The notes under the pieces: generated by a model
Seen by the model: only the letters and a program-made list of their open reading frames with translations
Told to the model about the DNA's origin: nothing
Database searches by the model: none
Origin: Syntrophomonas sp.
GTDB lineage: Bacteria > Bacillota > Syntrophomonadia > Syntrophomonadales > Syntrophomonadaceae
Reading direction: 5' to 3'
DNA length: 64,000 nucleotides
Assembly (NCBI GenBank): GCA_016841425.1
Contig: JAENZE010000013.1
Span: 1-64,000 of the forward strand
Made by a program: the position numbers and the translations under genes
Part shown: piece by piece, positions 46,352 to 55,859 of the stretch
How positions within the stretch are numbered: position 1 is the first letter of the stretch
Layout: each line of letters begins with the position of its first letter

Positions 46352-46700
46352 GTCTCAGCCTCCCAAGCCTTTTTAAAAAACTTTATTCACAAGTGAAGAA
46401 TAAAAGAACCGGAACATAATGGGGACATTCCTTGGCATGGGGACATTCCTACCACCTGGAACCCCAAGGGTAGGTGTGTCCCCGTTCCTTAACCCGGGAA
46501 TTCCTTTTCACTTCCTGATATCCACTTATCCCTGTTCCTTAACGTGAGATATCCTCCGCACTGCCCACCATCCGACGGTCATCTCGAAGACTCTCTACCT
46601 CCCAACCTGGTGTGTCCCCGTTCCTTAGCCCGAGAATCTCATGCCTCTTCCCACCATCCATGAGATATACCAATTAGCTCAATTTTCTTTAAGCCATAAA
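46352..46700. repeat. Decayed REP-like repeat field
   Basis: About 350 bases with no gene. Two copies of TGTGTCCCCGTTCCTTA (46475 and 46611) continue as near-identical 27-base direct repeats, a third partial copy (CCCTGTTCCTTAACG) is at 46531, and two copies of TGGGGACATTCCT lie at 46420 and 46438 in the opposite sense. These are diverged copies of a GGAACGGGGACA-type palindromic repeat. The promoter of the P-ATPase gene must also lie here. Confidence 0.6.
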
Positions 46701-46703
46701 TGC

Positions 46704-46727
46704 AAAAAGCCGTATATACGGCTTTTT
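46704..46727. terminator. Bidirectional terminator
   Basis: A 24-base perfect palindrome: AAAAAGCCGTAT pairs with ATACGGCTTTTT. It lies 31 bases after the stop of the UDG-like gene on the minus strand and has a U tract in both directions. Confidence 0.85.
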
Positions 46728-46758
46728 ATAACTCCATAATATTAACTTTAAGTAGAGC

Positions 46759-47412
46759 TCAGGATTGACTCTCAGTGCTAGACAAAATATCTCCAAGCTT
46801 TTGTAATTCCTCAGTAGTGAATTCTTCAGGAGAAGGTACTGAAATAAACACCCTGCCTGTGCCATCGTAAAAAGCATCGCCTGCACTAATTTCCTTGAAG
46901 ATGCCGTAGGATTTTAAGACAAAATCACTTACCCGTTCCCCAAATAAGATGACGGTGGAAGGGTCCAATATCTCCAGTTCCTCTAGCAAAAAAGGCAGGC
47001 AGCTTATTATGCTTTCGTCGGCAGGCTTGATGGGTATACCCTCACAATATTTACCTGAAAGTAAACAATTGTATTCGCGGTCAATCAATTTCTTATTTTC
47101 CAGATAACAGGAGGTATTGCTGCGTATGACACATGCTTTAGGCTGACAGCGCACCATGAAGGTATGGTATATTTTGCTGGTGTTAAATTGGCTTTTTACT
47201 ATTTCTCGCAGCTCCAGCAGTTTATCTGAGTTCTGGGCAACTGTCATGTCGTTTTCGAAAACTAATATTATTTCTGGTTCCAAGTCACCTTTACCCATGG
47301 AAGGTTTACGAATGCAGCTCAGTAATGACTTACAGCGTTTGCACTGGGCGATCCTGTCTTCCATTTCAATGATGAAACGAATATTCTGTTCTCTTCGCCC
47401 ATCTGCAGCCAT
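46759..47412 (-). CDS. Degenerate family-4 uracil-DNA-glycosylase-like protein
   Basis: A 217-aa protein whose layout follows the iron-sulfur UDG family: an N-terminal CKRCKSL pair (C24, C27), then EIILVFEN where the family has the catalytic GEAPG loop, FMVRCQPKAC in place of the KCRPP segment with the third cysteine, LEELEILDPSTVILFG in the strand following, and ISVPSPEEF where the second catalytic HPS/HPA loop belongs. The fold and cluster may persist but both catalytic loops are lost. The ATG at 47412 has AAGGAGA upstream. It follows the unknown gene at 47441 by 28 bases, probably cotranscribed. A binding or structural role is possible. Confidence 0.6.
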   Translation of the reverse strand: MAADGRREQNIRFIIEMEDRIAQCKRCKSLLSCIRKPSMGKGDLEPEIILVFENDMTVAQNSDKLLELREIVKSQFNTSKIYHTFMVRCQPKACVIRSNTSCYLENKKLIDREYNCLLSGKYCEGIPIKPADESIISCLPFLLEELEILDPSTVILFGERVSDFVLKSYGIFKEISAGDAFYDGTGRVFISVPSPEEFTTEELQKLGDILSSTESQS

Positions 47413-47440
47413 CTCATTATCTCCTTTCATCAAACAATAA

Positions 47441-47851
47441 CTATTGCTGTTTCTCCATTATTTTATATAAATATTCCCGGGTTCGGCTATTTAATCCCCA
47501 GGTAGAATCTGCCAGTTTAACGCTCAGATATTTCCGCATATTGACATCCAGATCTGGATTAGTATGATCCAACAATAAATACAGTGACCTGAGTATGTCT
47601 ACTATGTTTAAGAATAGTCTCTCTGTGGGTATGTTTTTCATTAATTGATCTTTCTTCCCATAATTATAAACCATCTTTTTTATGACCCAGAGCATTTCAG
47701 CATTTGACCATTCATCTTTTTTAGTTATTTCATCTAGAAGACTATCCGACCCCATACTGAATTCCTTGTTTTCTATATCCACCCATTCCTGGCTTCCAAA
47801 GACAGTATTATCGATAGCTAGCAGCTCCTCGGCCAGATTTCTTTCTTTCAC
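47441..47851 (-). CDS. Hypothetical protein (136 aa)
   Basis: A soluble, mostly helical, acidic 136-aa protein with no signal peptide or membrane segment. It has no motif I can name; the region WVIKKMVYNYGKKDQLMKN and the ending SRTREYLYKIMEKQQ are typical of helical bundles. GTG start with GGAGG 8 bases upstream. It sits between the cell-wall hydrolase gene and the UDG-like gene and is probably in one transcript with the latter. Confidence 0.7.
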   Translation of the reverse strand: MKERNLAEELLAIDNTVFGSQEWVDIENKEFSMGSDSLLDEITKKDEWSNAEMLWVIKKMVYNYGKKDQLMKNIPTERLFLNIVDILRSLYLLLDHTNPDLDVNMRKYLSVKLADSTWGLNSRTREYLYKIMEKQQ

Positions 47852-47870
47852 GTTCTTCCTCCTACAGCTT

Positions 47871-48887
47871 TTATCTTATAATTCTTCGCGCACCCACATA
47901 AGACCTGGAATAATAAGTCTCAGACAGAGATGTAAATATAACTCCTCCGCTGCGAGGTGAACTGGAATGTATAAAGCGGTTATCACCGGCATAAATACCT
48001 GAATGGTCAATACCCCCGCCATTGCAGGCAAAAAAGACCATATCTCCTACCATAAGATCGGCCTTATTGACCGCTGTGCCTTGCTGGTACTGTGCTGCAG
48101 CTGTTCTAGAAAGTTGATATCCACACTGTTTGAATACATATTGAACGAACCCTGAACAATCAAAACCGGCCGGTGATGTTCCTCCGTAGGCGTAGGGTAC
48201 TCCGAGATACTGCCTCGCAACATCAAGTATTCTCTGGCCATCAACAGTAGAGCCTGAGCGAGATACTTCACCCGTTGCAGCTGCCAGGACCAGTTTCTGT
48301 CCGGGATAGATAGTGTCGTTGCTTAACCCGTTAATGCTCATCAACTGGCCTACGCTTATAGAGTACTTCTGGGCTATAGCTGCCAGATAATCTCCACTTT
48401 GTACAATGTAAATTGACTCCGCTGATGTTCCATTATCAATTGCTGCATCTACCGGAACTGATGCAACTGCCGGAGTTGTGCTGACAATGTTTTTTATCTG
48501 AAGTCTCTGGCCAACCTGAAGTAAATCATTGTTTAAATGGTTTAGCTGTTTCAACGTCTCTACACTCATTCCATGACGTTGTGCTATCATACTCAAACAG
48601 TCTCCAGACTGGACAATATATATACTATCGGTCGTTTGCACAGATGTTATATTCTGAGTCTGCCCGATATTTCCCTGCAGTATTAGTCTATCGCCTATAT
48701 TTAATCTATCTGACTGGAGATTATTTAAATCCATCAGCTGTTTAACTGACATACCATTTTCGGTTGCTATTTTCCAGAGGGAATCACCTGATTTGACAGT
48801 ATAAGTAGTTTCGAGGGCAAGAGTGCTTGTACTTCCAAGCAGGATGAAGAAACCCAGCAGCAGAAATATTTCGATAAACTTCTTCAC
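47871..48887 (-). CDS. Secreted cell-wall hydrolase with three LysM domains and NlpC/P60 domain
   Basis: A 338-aa exported peptidoglycan endopeptidase. A signal peptide (residues 1-25, FIEIFLLLGFFILLGSTSTLA) precedes three LysM repeats, each opening with YxVxSGD (YTVKSGDSLWKIA, YIVQSGDCLSMIA, YIVQSGDYLAAIA). The NlpC/P60 domain follows with YAYGGTSPAGFDCSGFV (catalytic Cys), GGIDHSGIYAG (His) and NRFIHSS. It would cut stem peptides at D-Glu bonds. GTG start. Possible roles are cell separation, growth or sporulation. Confidence 0.94.
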   Translation of the reverse strand: MKKFIEIFLLLGFFILLGSTSTLALETTYTVKSGDSLWKIATENGMSVKQLMDLNNLQSDRLNIGDRLILQGNIGQTQNITSVQTTDSIYIVQSGDCLSMIAQRHGMSVETLKQLNHLNNDLLQVGQRLQIKNIVSTTPAVASVPVDAAIDNGTSAESIYIVQSGDYLAAIAQKYSISVGQLMSINGLSNDTIYPGQKLVLAAATGEVSRSGSTVDGQRILDVARQYLGVPYAYGGTSPAGFDCSGFVQYVFKQCGYQLSRTAAAQYQQGTAVNKADLMVGDMVFFACNGGGIDHSGIYAGDNRFIHSSSPRSGGVIFTSLSETYYSRSYVGARRIIR

Positions 48888-48982
48888 TTTATCCTATCCT
48901 TTCCAAAACTTTTCCATTTATGTGAATGATTCTACAAGGACAGGCTGCTTTCCTGCTTGATCTATTTTTTTCTATTCAATTT

Positions 48983-49870
48983 TTACTTTTTTCGATTAAT
49001 ATATCCTTTAAGCTGATTTACTAATTGGATGCTTACTCCACATGATCCAAGTTCATGAGAATGGGTATTTACAGCATTACCATGGAAATCAGAACCCCCG
49101 GTAACCAGCAGATTTCTTTCTCCACATATTTCCAGATATTTATTAATCATACTTCGATTGTGTTCTGGATAATAAACCTCCAGCCCTTCCACGCCCATAT
49201 CGATAATTAAATTCACCATATTATCATTCTTTATTAATCCGGGATGGGCCAATACACTAGCCCCCCCTCCTTGTCCTATCAGAGCCAGGGCAGTCTCTGG
49301 TGTAAACTTGTACCTGGGCACGTACGCTGCCCGGCCTTTGCCAATATATTTGTCAAACGCTTCCCGTTCAGAGGACACATATCTTTTCTCCATAAGCGCC
49401 CGTGCGATATGAGGCCTGGCAATCAAATCTTCAATGGCAATCTCCTTAACTCGATCCAGGTTAATCATCATCCCCATATTCCTTAGCTTTTTCACCATTT
49501 TTTGGGCCCTTTCAACGCGGGCTTCTTTTATCTGTCTCAAGTGCTGATCGAGTTTCTGGCTGGAAAAATCTATACCATAACCTAGAATATGAATTTCATA
49601 GTTATCCAATTCGGTATTCATTTCTATGGCAGGTATGAAACCAAGTTTAATATTGTTTTCGTTCAGGTAATTCACTGCGGTGACCAATCCATCTATGGTA
49701 TCATGGTCACTTATAGCTATACCGGCTAAATTAATTTCAATAGCTCTGGATATTACTTCTTGAGGAGTAAGGGTACCATCGGAAGCAGTAGTATGCACAT
49801 GCAGGTCATAAGATCCTTCACCATTAATATAGGGACTGTTCGCTTCATCATGGCGTCCAATAACAGGCAT
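48983..49870 (-). CDS. PHP domain metal-dependent phosphoesterase
   Basis: A 295-aa PHP-family protein close to the YciV/TrpH group (RNase AM type, 3',5'-nucleotide bisphosphate phosphatase). Metal-ligand motifs are DLHVHTTASDGTL, ISDHDTIDG, the PAIEMNTE strand, ARPHIARAL, VLAHPGL and TGGSDFHG. All nine expected ligand positions appear to be in place. GGAGGA lies before the ATG. Its stop is about 95 bases from the wall-hydrolase gene; it follows the M19 dipeptidase gene by 15 bases. Confidence 0.92.
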   Translation of the reverse strand: MPVIGRHDEANSPYINGEGSYDLHVHTTASDGTLTPQEVISRAIEINLAGIAISDHDTIDGLVTAVNYLNENNIKLGFIPAIEMNTELDNYEIHILGYGIDFSSQKLDQHLRQIKEARVERAQKMVKKLRNMGMMINLDRVKEIAIEDLIARPHIARALMEKRYVSSEREAFDKYIGKGRAAYVPRYKFTPETALALIGQGGGASVLAHPGLIKNDNMVNLIIDMGVEGLEVYYPEHNRSMINKYLEICGERNLLVTGGSDFHGNAVNTHSHELGSCGVSIQLVNQLKGYINRKK

Positions 49871-49885
49871 GACAATTCCTCCTAT

Positions 49886-50812
49886 TTAACCTAAAACTTG
49901 CGTTATAATGCGCAGTGCATTCTCGTATAAAATCATATTAATTTCCTTAGCATTGAAGCCCCGTTTATTTAACAGTTGAGGCCAGAATTTATATTCTTCT
50001 ATTCCAGACATGACTATATCATCGGCACCGTCAAAATCTGATCCCAGAGCCACATGCTCAACTCCAATCAGGTCAGCGATGTATACTATATGATCTATTA
50101 GATCATCTATAACCGGGTTATGGTCCTTGACAAAATCACTCACCTGATTCACACCCACGATACCGCCATTCTCCCCCAAAGCTGTCAACTGCTGGTCAGT
50201 TAAATTCCTGGGATGTTTGCATAAAGCGCGGGCATTTGCATGAGTTACTAATAATGGTTTGTTATAGACCTCTAATAAATCAAAAAAACCCTTAACCGAA
50301 ATATGGGCACCATCCAATATTATACCCCTTTTTTCCATTTCCCGGACTACTTCCCTCCCCCATGAAGTCAGACCAGAAGCCTCTGGCCCTTCCCCAATTC
50401 CCTGGGCTAAAAGATTCCCGTTGTTCCAGGTCAATCCCATGCTTCTCAGGCCAGATTCATATAAAGAATACAAAACTCCCATATCCTGTCCCAGAGCCTC
50501 AGCACCCTCCAGATGAAGTATACTCCCTATAGCATTATTCTCTGGTTGAGGGTATAACTGGTCAGTTGTGGTTATCGAATAGAGTATATCTTTGTTGCGT
50601 TCAAGTTCATCGTGGTAAAAGCTAATTTGCTCTTTCACTTTTTCCAGAGCAATAGAGCTTTCAACCGGTCCCACAAACAATGCTAGAAACTGAATTTTGA
50701 TACCAGATTTCATAGCTCTTTCCAAATCAAAATGCCCGGTATTCCTAAGCAATGCCTCTCTGCGAGTATACAAGGCTGATATCGTATCACAGTGCAGATC
50801 AATTATTTTCAT
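49886..50812 (-). CDS. Membrane dipeptidase family (peptidase M19)
   Basis: A 308-aa amidohydrolase-fold dipeptidase of the renal dipeptidase family. Zinc-site motifs are IDLHCDT at the start, LHLEGAEAL (bridging Glu), VTHANARALCKHPRN, and ALGSDFDGADD near the end. Bacterial members hydrolyse various dipeptides, including some with D-residues. I chose the ATG at 50812 with GGAGGGGGG upstream; a longer frame exists without signal. It follows spoVS across the hairpin at 50841-50857. Confidence 0.93.
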   Translation of the reverse strand: MKIIDLHCDTISALYTRREALLRNTGHFDLERAMKSGIKIQFLALFVGPVESSIALEKVKEQISFYHDELERNKDILYSITTTDQLYPQPENNAIGSILHLEGAEALGQDMGVLYSLYESGLRSMGLTWNNGNLLAQGIGEGPEASGLTSWGREVVREMEKRGIILDGAHISVKGFFDLLEVYNKPLLVTHANARALCKHPRNLTDQQLTALGENGGIVGVNQVSDFVKDHNPVIDDLIDHIVYIADLIGVEHVALGSDFDGADDIVMSGIEEYKFWPQLLNKRGFNAKEINMILYENALRIITQVLG

Positions 50813-50840
50813 ATTTAACCCCCCTCCATAAATGAAAGAA

Positions 50841-50857
50841 CCTGCTGTATTAGCAGG
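50841..50857 (-). terminator. Weak terminator after spoVS
   Basis: CCTGCT (50841-50846) pairs with AGCAGG (50852-50857), followed on the minus strand by TTCTTTCATTT. It lies 53 bases after the spoVS stop. The short stem suggests partial termination. Confidence 0.55.
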
Positions 50858-50910
50858 CCTCAAATACTAAAAATGTTATTAAACCTTCATCCACTCTTTT
50901 TCAAGGAGCT

Positions 50911-51171
50911 CTATCTTGGTTCGATAATCAACTTAATAGCAGTTCTCTCTTCCCCATCAATCATTATATCAGTAAAAGCAGGTATACAGATCAGGTCCAT
51001 TCCACTTGGTGCTACAAATCCTCTAGCTATTGCTATTGCTTTGACGGCCTGGTTAATTGCCCCTGCCCCGATAGCCTGAATCTCTGCTGCACCTTTCTCT
51101 CGTAAGACCCCTGCAAGTGCTCCTGCAACTGAATTTGGACTGGATTTAGCTGATACTTTTAATACTTCCAT
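50911..51171 (-). CDS. spoVS: Stage V sporulation protein S
   Basis: An 86-aa protein of the highly conserved SpoVS family. The start MEVLKVSAKSSPNSVAGALAGV and the GAGAINQAVKAIAIARGFVAPSG block are diagnostic. It has an Alba-like fold and affects septation and coat assembly in spore formers. GGGAGGG precedes the ATG. Its position after ymdB is the usual one. Confidence 0.97.
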   Translation of the reverse strand: MEVLKVSAKSSPNSVAGALAGVLREKGAAEIQAIGAGAINQAVKAIAIARGFVAPSGMDLICIPAFTDIMIDGEERTAIKLIIEPR

Positions 51172-51290
51172 CAGATACCCTCCCTCAAAAAGTTATACAA
51201 ACCAGATAGGCTACCCTCTAAATCTATATTCTAAATAAGGGTAACAATTCCTTCTTTTTGGTAAAAAGTTTTGGATAATATTACATATTA

Positions 51291-52076
51291 TTATTCGCTA
51301 TAGGATACCGAAATCCTTTTTATGTCCAGCACTTTATCAGTATCATCATCCAGGTATAAAACAACGCCTTCCAACTGCGCTGGCCCAGAAGCTACTTCAA
51401 ACCTGGCTGGTCGGCCGCTTATAAATTTTTGAATTACGATATCTTTGCTCATTCCGAGGATGGAATCACTGGGCCCGGTCATACCCAGATCCGTAATATA
51501 AGCTGTCCCCCCGGGAAGAATTCTTTCATCTGATGTTTGTATATGGGTGTGAGTACCCAGCACTGCACTAACCCTTCCATCCAGGTAATAAGCGAAGGCC
51601 AGCTTTTCAGATGTTGCTTCAGCATGAAAATCAATAATAATCAGGTCTGCTTCATCCTCAACTTCAGCGATTATTTCATCAGCTATTTGAAAGGGACAAT
51701 CGAGATTAGATACAAAGACGCGACCTGATAAATTAATTACCGCTATGTTTTTATTAAATCCACCCTTATATATATGATACCCCTGCCCCGGACAGGGACT
51801 GGGATAATTGGCTGGTCTGATTAATCGGAATTCATCATCTATAAAAGTGAATATATCTTTATTGTCCCATACATGGTTTCCCATAGTCATGACATCTATG
51901 CCCGATGCTATAATCTCATCCATTACCGTTCTGGTTAAACCTCTTCCACCAGCAGCATTTTCAGCATTAGCTATAGTGAAGGAAATATCAAACTCCCTTT
52001 GTATTTCTGCCAAACCTTGTTTAAGTGCTCGTCTACCTGGTCTTCCTACTATATCTCCAATAACTAGAATATTCAA
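51291..52076 (-). CDS. ymdB: YmdB family metallophosphoesterase (TIGR00282)
   Basis: A 261-aa binuclear-metal phosphodiesterase. The metal-site motifs are GDIVGRPGRRAL, ANAENAAGG, MGNHVWDNKD, IIDFHAEATSEK and GTHTHIQT. Bacillus YmdB cleaves 2',3'-cyclic nucleotides and affects biofilm and motility gene choice. TTG start behind GGGGGG. It lies in the rny-(HP)-ymdB-spoVS order found across Bacillota. Confidence 0.94.
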   Translation of the reverse strand: MNILVIGDIVGRPGRRALKQGLAEIQREFDISFTIANAENAAGGRGLTRTVMDEIIASGIDVMTMGNHVWDNKDIFTFIDDEFRLIRPANYPSPCPGQGYHIYKGGFNKNIAVINLSGRVFVSNLDCPFQIADEIIAEVEDEADLIIIDFHAEATSEKLAFAYYLDGRVSAVLGTHTHIQTSDERILPGGTAYITDLGMTGPSDSILGMSKDIVIQKFISGRPARFEVASGPAQLEGVVLYLDDDTDKVLDIKRISVSYSE

Positions 52077-52096
52077 TTATAACCCCCCGGTCGGAA

Positions 52097-52594
52097 CTAT
52101 TTGTTGAAAACAAGTACTCGTCCATGCTCTCTGTACGCCAAAAAATTACTGGTACTCGTTTTTCCCCGGTTTATTTTGTACAATAGATTTTCTTTAACAC
52201 GTTTCTTAAAACCATCTTCGGTAATTATTTTGCCGCTGTCCCTTATTATGAATTCATCAAAGCTTTTTTGCAATAGCCCGGCAAAAACCTCTACTTCTCC
52301 TTCAGTAAGACTTTCTACATCTCGATGGTATCTCAGCAGAGTCAAATTGGACGTGCTGTGTTCCTCAAAATTTATTCTTATTATACTTGCCTCAATGCCG
52401 GATAGTTTATGAAACAATCCTACACATTTCATACCCTCGGTCATAAAATTATCCTTGGTTCCCTTTTCTATTTCTCCCTGCAGAGCGGCTTCAATTTTTA
52501 TTTCTCCATTAGCTGCATTGTATTTTACCGCATTGAATTCAGGATGTCTTAATAGTACACTGATAAATATGTCCAGTCCTGCATTTTCTTCCAT
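52097..52594 (-). CDS. Hypothetical protein between rny and ymdB (165 aa)
   Basis: A soluble 165-aa protein with mixed alpha/beta pattern, no signal and no membrane helix. Segments such as FISVLLRHPEFNAVKYN, INFEEHSTSNLTLLRYHRD and the closing REHGRVLVFNK give no known motif. The ATG at 52592-52594 is 9 bases after AAGGAG; one two codons upstream is too close. It precedes ymdB by 20 bases, so they are likely cotranscribed. I do not recognise the family. Confidence 0.7.
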   Translation of the reverse strand: MEENAGLDIFISVLLRHPEFNAVKYNAANGEIKIEAALQGEIEKGTKDNFMTEGMKCVGLFHKLSGIEASIIRINFEEHSTSNLTLLRYHRDVESLTEGEVEVFAGLLQKSFDEFIIRDSGKIITEDGFKKRVKENLLYKINRGKTSTSNFLAYREHGRVLVFNK

Positions 52595-52804
52595 AATCAT
52601 CTTCTCCTTATATGTATCCTTTAATCATTTTTCTTTAATAGTAATGGAAATCCTGCTTAAAGGAGACATGTAAAATATAGCAAATAATTGTAAAGTGAAT
52701 TTTATGGACTTCCTAGATTAAAAAAATACATTTTCCAGGATACGTTAGATTAAAATTGAATGGGTTTTTGAGGTGGGAGCAGGGGGCAGTTCTTTGGGTC
52801 AAAT

Positions 52805-52853
52805 TGAAATTTAAAAGGCTGTCCTCCAGCTACTCTTTACCGACGGACAGCCT
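52805..52853 (-). terminator. Terminator after rny
   Basis: AGGCTGTCC (52853-52845 on the minus strand) pairs with GGACAGCCT (52824-52816), followed by TTTAAATTTCAATTT. It lies 18 bases after the rny stop and separates rny from the ymdB unit. Confidence 0.82.
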
Positions 52854-52870
52854 CTGCTTACTTCACTCTT

Positions 52871-54433
52871 CTATTTTGCATACTCTACTGATCTTGTTTC
52901 TCTTATAACCACTACTTTGATTTGCCCCGGGTATTCCAATTCCTGTTCAACCCGGTTAGCTATATCACGCGCCAGGGTGATCGACTGCAGGTCGTCTATT
53001 TGTTCAGGCTTAACTATAATTCTGACTTCCCTGCCGGCCTGTATTGCAAAGGACTTATCCACTCCTTCAAAGGAGTCAGCCAAACCTTCCAATTTTTCCA
53101 GACGTTTAATATAGGCTTCCAGGGTTTCCCTTCTAGCTCCTGGTCTGGAAGCAGATATTGCGTCCGCCGCCTGCACTAGAATAGCTTCAATAGTCAGCGG
53201 ATCTATGTCTCCATGATGGGCAGCAATACAGTGAATTACATCTTTATTTTCCCGGTACTTCTTAGCCAGGTCAATACCGATTTCCACATGTGGACCTGCA
53301 ACTTCATGATCAACAGCCTTGCCAATATCATGCAGCAATCCAGCTCTTTTAGCCAAAGTTACATCGACATCCAGTTCAGCTGCCATAACTCCAGCTAAAT
53401 GCGCTACCTCAATAGAATGCTTCAATACGTTCTGACCATAACTAGTACGATATCTCAACCGGCCCAGAAGTTTTATAATTTCAGGATGCAGTCCATGTAC
53501 CCCAACTTCGAAAGCAGCCTCCTCTCCAATCTCCCTCAGCTGCTGGTCAATTTCCTTCTGAGCTTTATTAACCATCTCTTCGATACGAGCTGGATGTATA
53601 CGTCCATCTGAAACCAGGTGTTCCAGGGCATACCTGGCTATTTCTCTTCGTATGGGATCAAAGGACGATAATATTACCGCTTCAGGAGTATCATCAATAA
53701 TTAGATCAACTCCAGTCATGGTTTCAAAAGTCCTTATGTTCCTTCCTTCTCTTCCAATTATTCTGCCTTTCATTTCATCATTAGGCAGTGCTACCACCGA
53801 TACTGTGGTTTCAGACACTACATCAGCAGCACATTTTTGGATAGCAAGCGATACTATGTTTCTAGCTTTTTTATTGGCTTCTTCACGAGCTTCAGTTTCG
53901 ATATTCTTAATCATAACCGCTGTTTCTTGTCTGATCTGCTGTTCCACATTGTTCAACAGCATCTCTTTAGCTTCTTCGGAAGTTAACCCCGAGAGTCTCT
54001 CCAGTTCTTTAAGTTGTTTTGAGAGAACAAGCTGTAAATCCTGTTCGGTTCTCTCTGCCTCTCTTATTTTATCCTGAAGACTCTGGTCCTTTTTTTCAAG
54101 AGTATCAGTCTTTTTATCCAGCATTTCTTCTTTCTGGATAATTCTCCTCTCCAAACGGTCCAGTTCTCTACGCCGGTCACGAATATCTTTCTCTGATTCC
54201 TGTCGGTTACGATGTATTTCCTCTTTAGCCTCCAGCAGAATTTCCTTGGATCTGGCCTCTGCTTCTTTTACCGATTCCTCTTTAATCCGATTTGCTTCCT
54301 CTTCAGCAGCGCCAATTTTACTTTCTCCAATAAACCTCCGGGCATAATAACCGAAAGTAATTCCTACAGCCAATGCAAGCATTATAGCAATAAAAGTTAA
54401 TACTGTACTACCTATACTGGTCACCTCCTTCAA
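52871..54433 (-). CDS. rny: Ribonuclease Y
   Basis: A membrane-anchored endoribonuclease that starts mRNA decay; about 514-520 aa. An N-terminal helix ([26 protein letters not shown]) is followed by a long coiled coil (to about 205), a KH domain ([17 protein letters not shown]) and an HD domain with [12 protein letters not shown] and AAHHGDIDP. The start is unclear. The strong site AAGGAGGTGA (around 54421-54430) lies inside the longest frame. The in-frame TTG at 54433 overlaps it, GTG at 54424 is part of it, and the only codon at normal distance (8 bases) is ATA at 54413-54415. Confidence in function is high, in the N terminus low. Confidence 0.96.
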   Translation of the reverse strand: MKEVTSIGSTVLTFIAIMLALAVGITFGYYARRFIGESKIGAAEEEANRIKEESVKEAEARSKEILLEAKEEIHRNRQESEKDIRDRRRELDRLERRIIQKEEMLDKKTDTLEKKDQSLQDKIREAERTEQDLQLVLSKQLKELERLSGLTSEEAKEMLLNNVEQQIRQETAVMIKNIETEAREEANKKARNIVSLAIQKCAADVVSETTVSVVALPNDEMKGRIIGREGRNIRTFETMTGVDLIIDDTPEAVILSSFDPIRREIARYALEHLVSDGRIHPARIEEMVNKAQKEIDQQLREIGEEAAFEVGVHGLHPEIIKLLGRLRYRTSYGQNVLKHSIEVAHLAGVMAAELDVDVTLAKRAGLLHDIGKAVDHEVAGPHVEIGIDLAKKYRENKDVIHCIAAHHGDIDPLTIEAILVQAADAISASRPGARRETLEAYIKRLEKLEGLADSFEGVDKSFAIQAGREVRIIVKPEQIDDLQSITLARDIANRVEQELEYPGQIKVVVIRETRSVEYAK

Positions 54434-54473
54434 CTAAATTATTAAATGATTAAATATCCTATTGCTTATACAT

Positions 54474-54498
54474 AAAAAAACCGAGTATAAACCCGGTT
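54474..54498 (-). terminator. Terminator upstream of rny
   Basis: On the minus strand AACCGGG (54498-54492) pairs with CTCGGTT (54485-54479) with one wobble, followed by a seven-T run. It lies about 310 bases after recA and only 40 bases before rny, so it may end recA read-through or attenuate rny. Confidence 0.7.
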
Positions 54499-54728
54499 CG
54501 ATAGAAGTAACCTATTTGTTTGAATGTATCTTGTTCCTCCCAATGTTATTAGTCTCCAAGTGTTCAGATATTAAGGTTTTTATAACACTTTGCAGCATAC
54601 ATTATGAAGAACCCGACTGAACTTTAACCCTACCAGACATTCTGCTTGTATCTATATTCACAAGTATTATCATGTATACTTTCTGATCATACATGATTTG
54701 TCTACCCTATCAACATGCCATGAAATCT

Positions 54729-54756
54729 ATGATAAAACAATCGTCTATATGGTCAA
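54729..54756 (-). promoter_or_regulatory. Candidate promoter in the recA-rny gap
   Basis: Minus strand TTGACC (54756-54751) and TATCAT (54734-54729) are separated by 16 bases. It would give a leader of roughly 290 bases for rny, including the terminator hairpin at 54474-54498. The rest of this 376-base gap holds no gene that I can support. Confidence 0.4.
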
Positions 54757-54809
54757 GTCATTCACTAAGCATTACTTCTATCCTGAGTCCTATTCCCATT
54801 GTAGTGACT

Positions 54810-55859
54810 TTACTTTATAGTGTCAAGGTTACTCTCAGAGTTAGCAGCGGCAGAAGCATTAGGTAACATACGATTTCTAATCTTATCCTGCAGCATCAAA
54901 CTAAATTCAGGATTGTTTTTTATATATTCCTTGGAATTTTCACGTCCCTGACCCAATCTTTCTCCGTCATAAGAGTACCATGAACCGGATTTTTGAATTA
55001 TCTCCAGGCTGGTAGCAATATCCAGCAGATCACCTTCTCTGGATATACCCGTCCCATACATTATATCGAATTCAGCTGATTTGAAAGGCGGGGCCACTTT
55101 GTTTTTGACTACTTTAGCTTTAGTACGGCTTCCGATTAATTCTGTACCCTGTTTAATAGCTTCTCCCTTTCTAACTTCAATTCTAACCGAGGAATAGAAT
55201 TTGAGGGCTCGTCCTCCGGTAGTAGTCTCGGGACTGCCGTATATAACTCCTACTTTTTCCCTGATCTGATTGATAAAGATACAGCAGGCTCTTGACTTAC
55301 TGATATGAGCAGTCAGTTTTCGCAGTGCCTGTGACATCAATCGGGCCTGCAGGCCAACATGCACATCACCCATCTCTCCATCCAGCTCAGCTTTTGGAAC
55401 TAGAGCAGCTACTGAATCTATAACTACCACATCAATAGCCCCACTCCTTACCAGAGCCTCTGCTATCTCCAGAGCTTGTTCTCCGCTATCCGGTTGGGCT
55501 ACCAGCAAGTTGTTGATATCTACCCCCAGCTTCCTGGCATAAAGAGGGTCCAGCGCGTGTTCTGCATCTATAAAGGCTGCCATTCCACCCTCAACCTGAG
55601 CCTGAGCAATAACATGAAGTGCCACAGTAGTCTTGCCAGAGGACTCCGGTCCAAAAATCTCTATTACTCTCCCTCGGGGCAGTCCGCCCACACCCAGAGC
55701 AACATCCAGAGACATACAGCCGGAGGATATGACTTCTACATTCATTAATGAATTTTCCCCCAACCTCATGATAGCGCCTCTGCCAAACTGCTTTTCGATA
55801 TTTTTTATGGTACTGTCCAATGCATCTATTTTACCCTGATTTATTTCTTTACTCGCCAA
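54810..55859 (-). CDS. recA: Recombinase A
   Basis: A 349-aa DNA recombinase for strand exchange and SOS control. Walker [10 protein letters not shown], the [10 protein letters not shown] segment, L1 and L2 loops ([21 protein letters not shown] region, [13 protein letters not shown]), and the [14 protein letters not shown] segment are intact. The start is a TTG at 55859 with AGGAGGG 9 bases upstream; a TTG six codons earlier overlaps that site. No intein. Follows thpR and cinA, the normal Bacillota order. I did not find a clear LexA box upstream. Confidence 0.97.
   Translation of the reverse strand: MASKEINQGKIDALDSTIKNIEKQFGRGAIMRLGENSLMNVEVISSGCMSLDVALGVGGLPRGRVIEIFGPESSGKTTVALHVIAQAQVEGGMAAFIDAEHALDPLYARKLGVDINNLLVAQPDSGEQALEIAEALVRSGAIDVVVIDSVAALVPKAELDGEMGDVHVGLQARLMSQALRKLTAHISKSRACCIFINQIREKVGVIYGSPETTTGGRALKFYSSVRIEVRKGEAIKQGTELIGSRTKAKVVKNKVAPPFKSAEFDIMYGTGISREGDLLDIATSLEIIQKSGSWYSYDGERLGQGRENSKEYIKNNPEFSLMLQDKIRNRMLPNASAAANSESNLDTIK

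Noticed and set aside
46352-46700. CRISPR-like array suggested by the repeated GTGTCCCCGTTCCTTA units
   Set aside because: Copies are diverged, in both orientations and unevenly spaced, and no cas gene is present; REP-like decay fits better.
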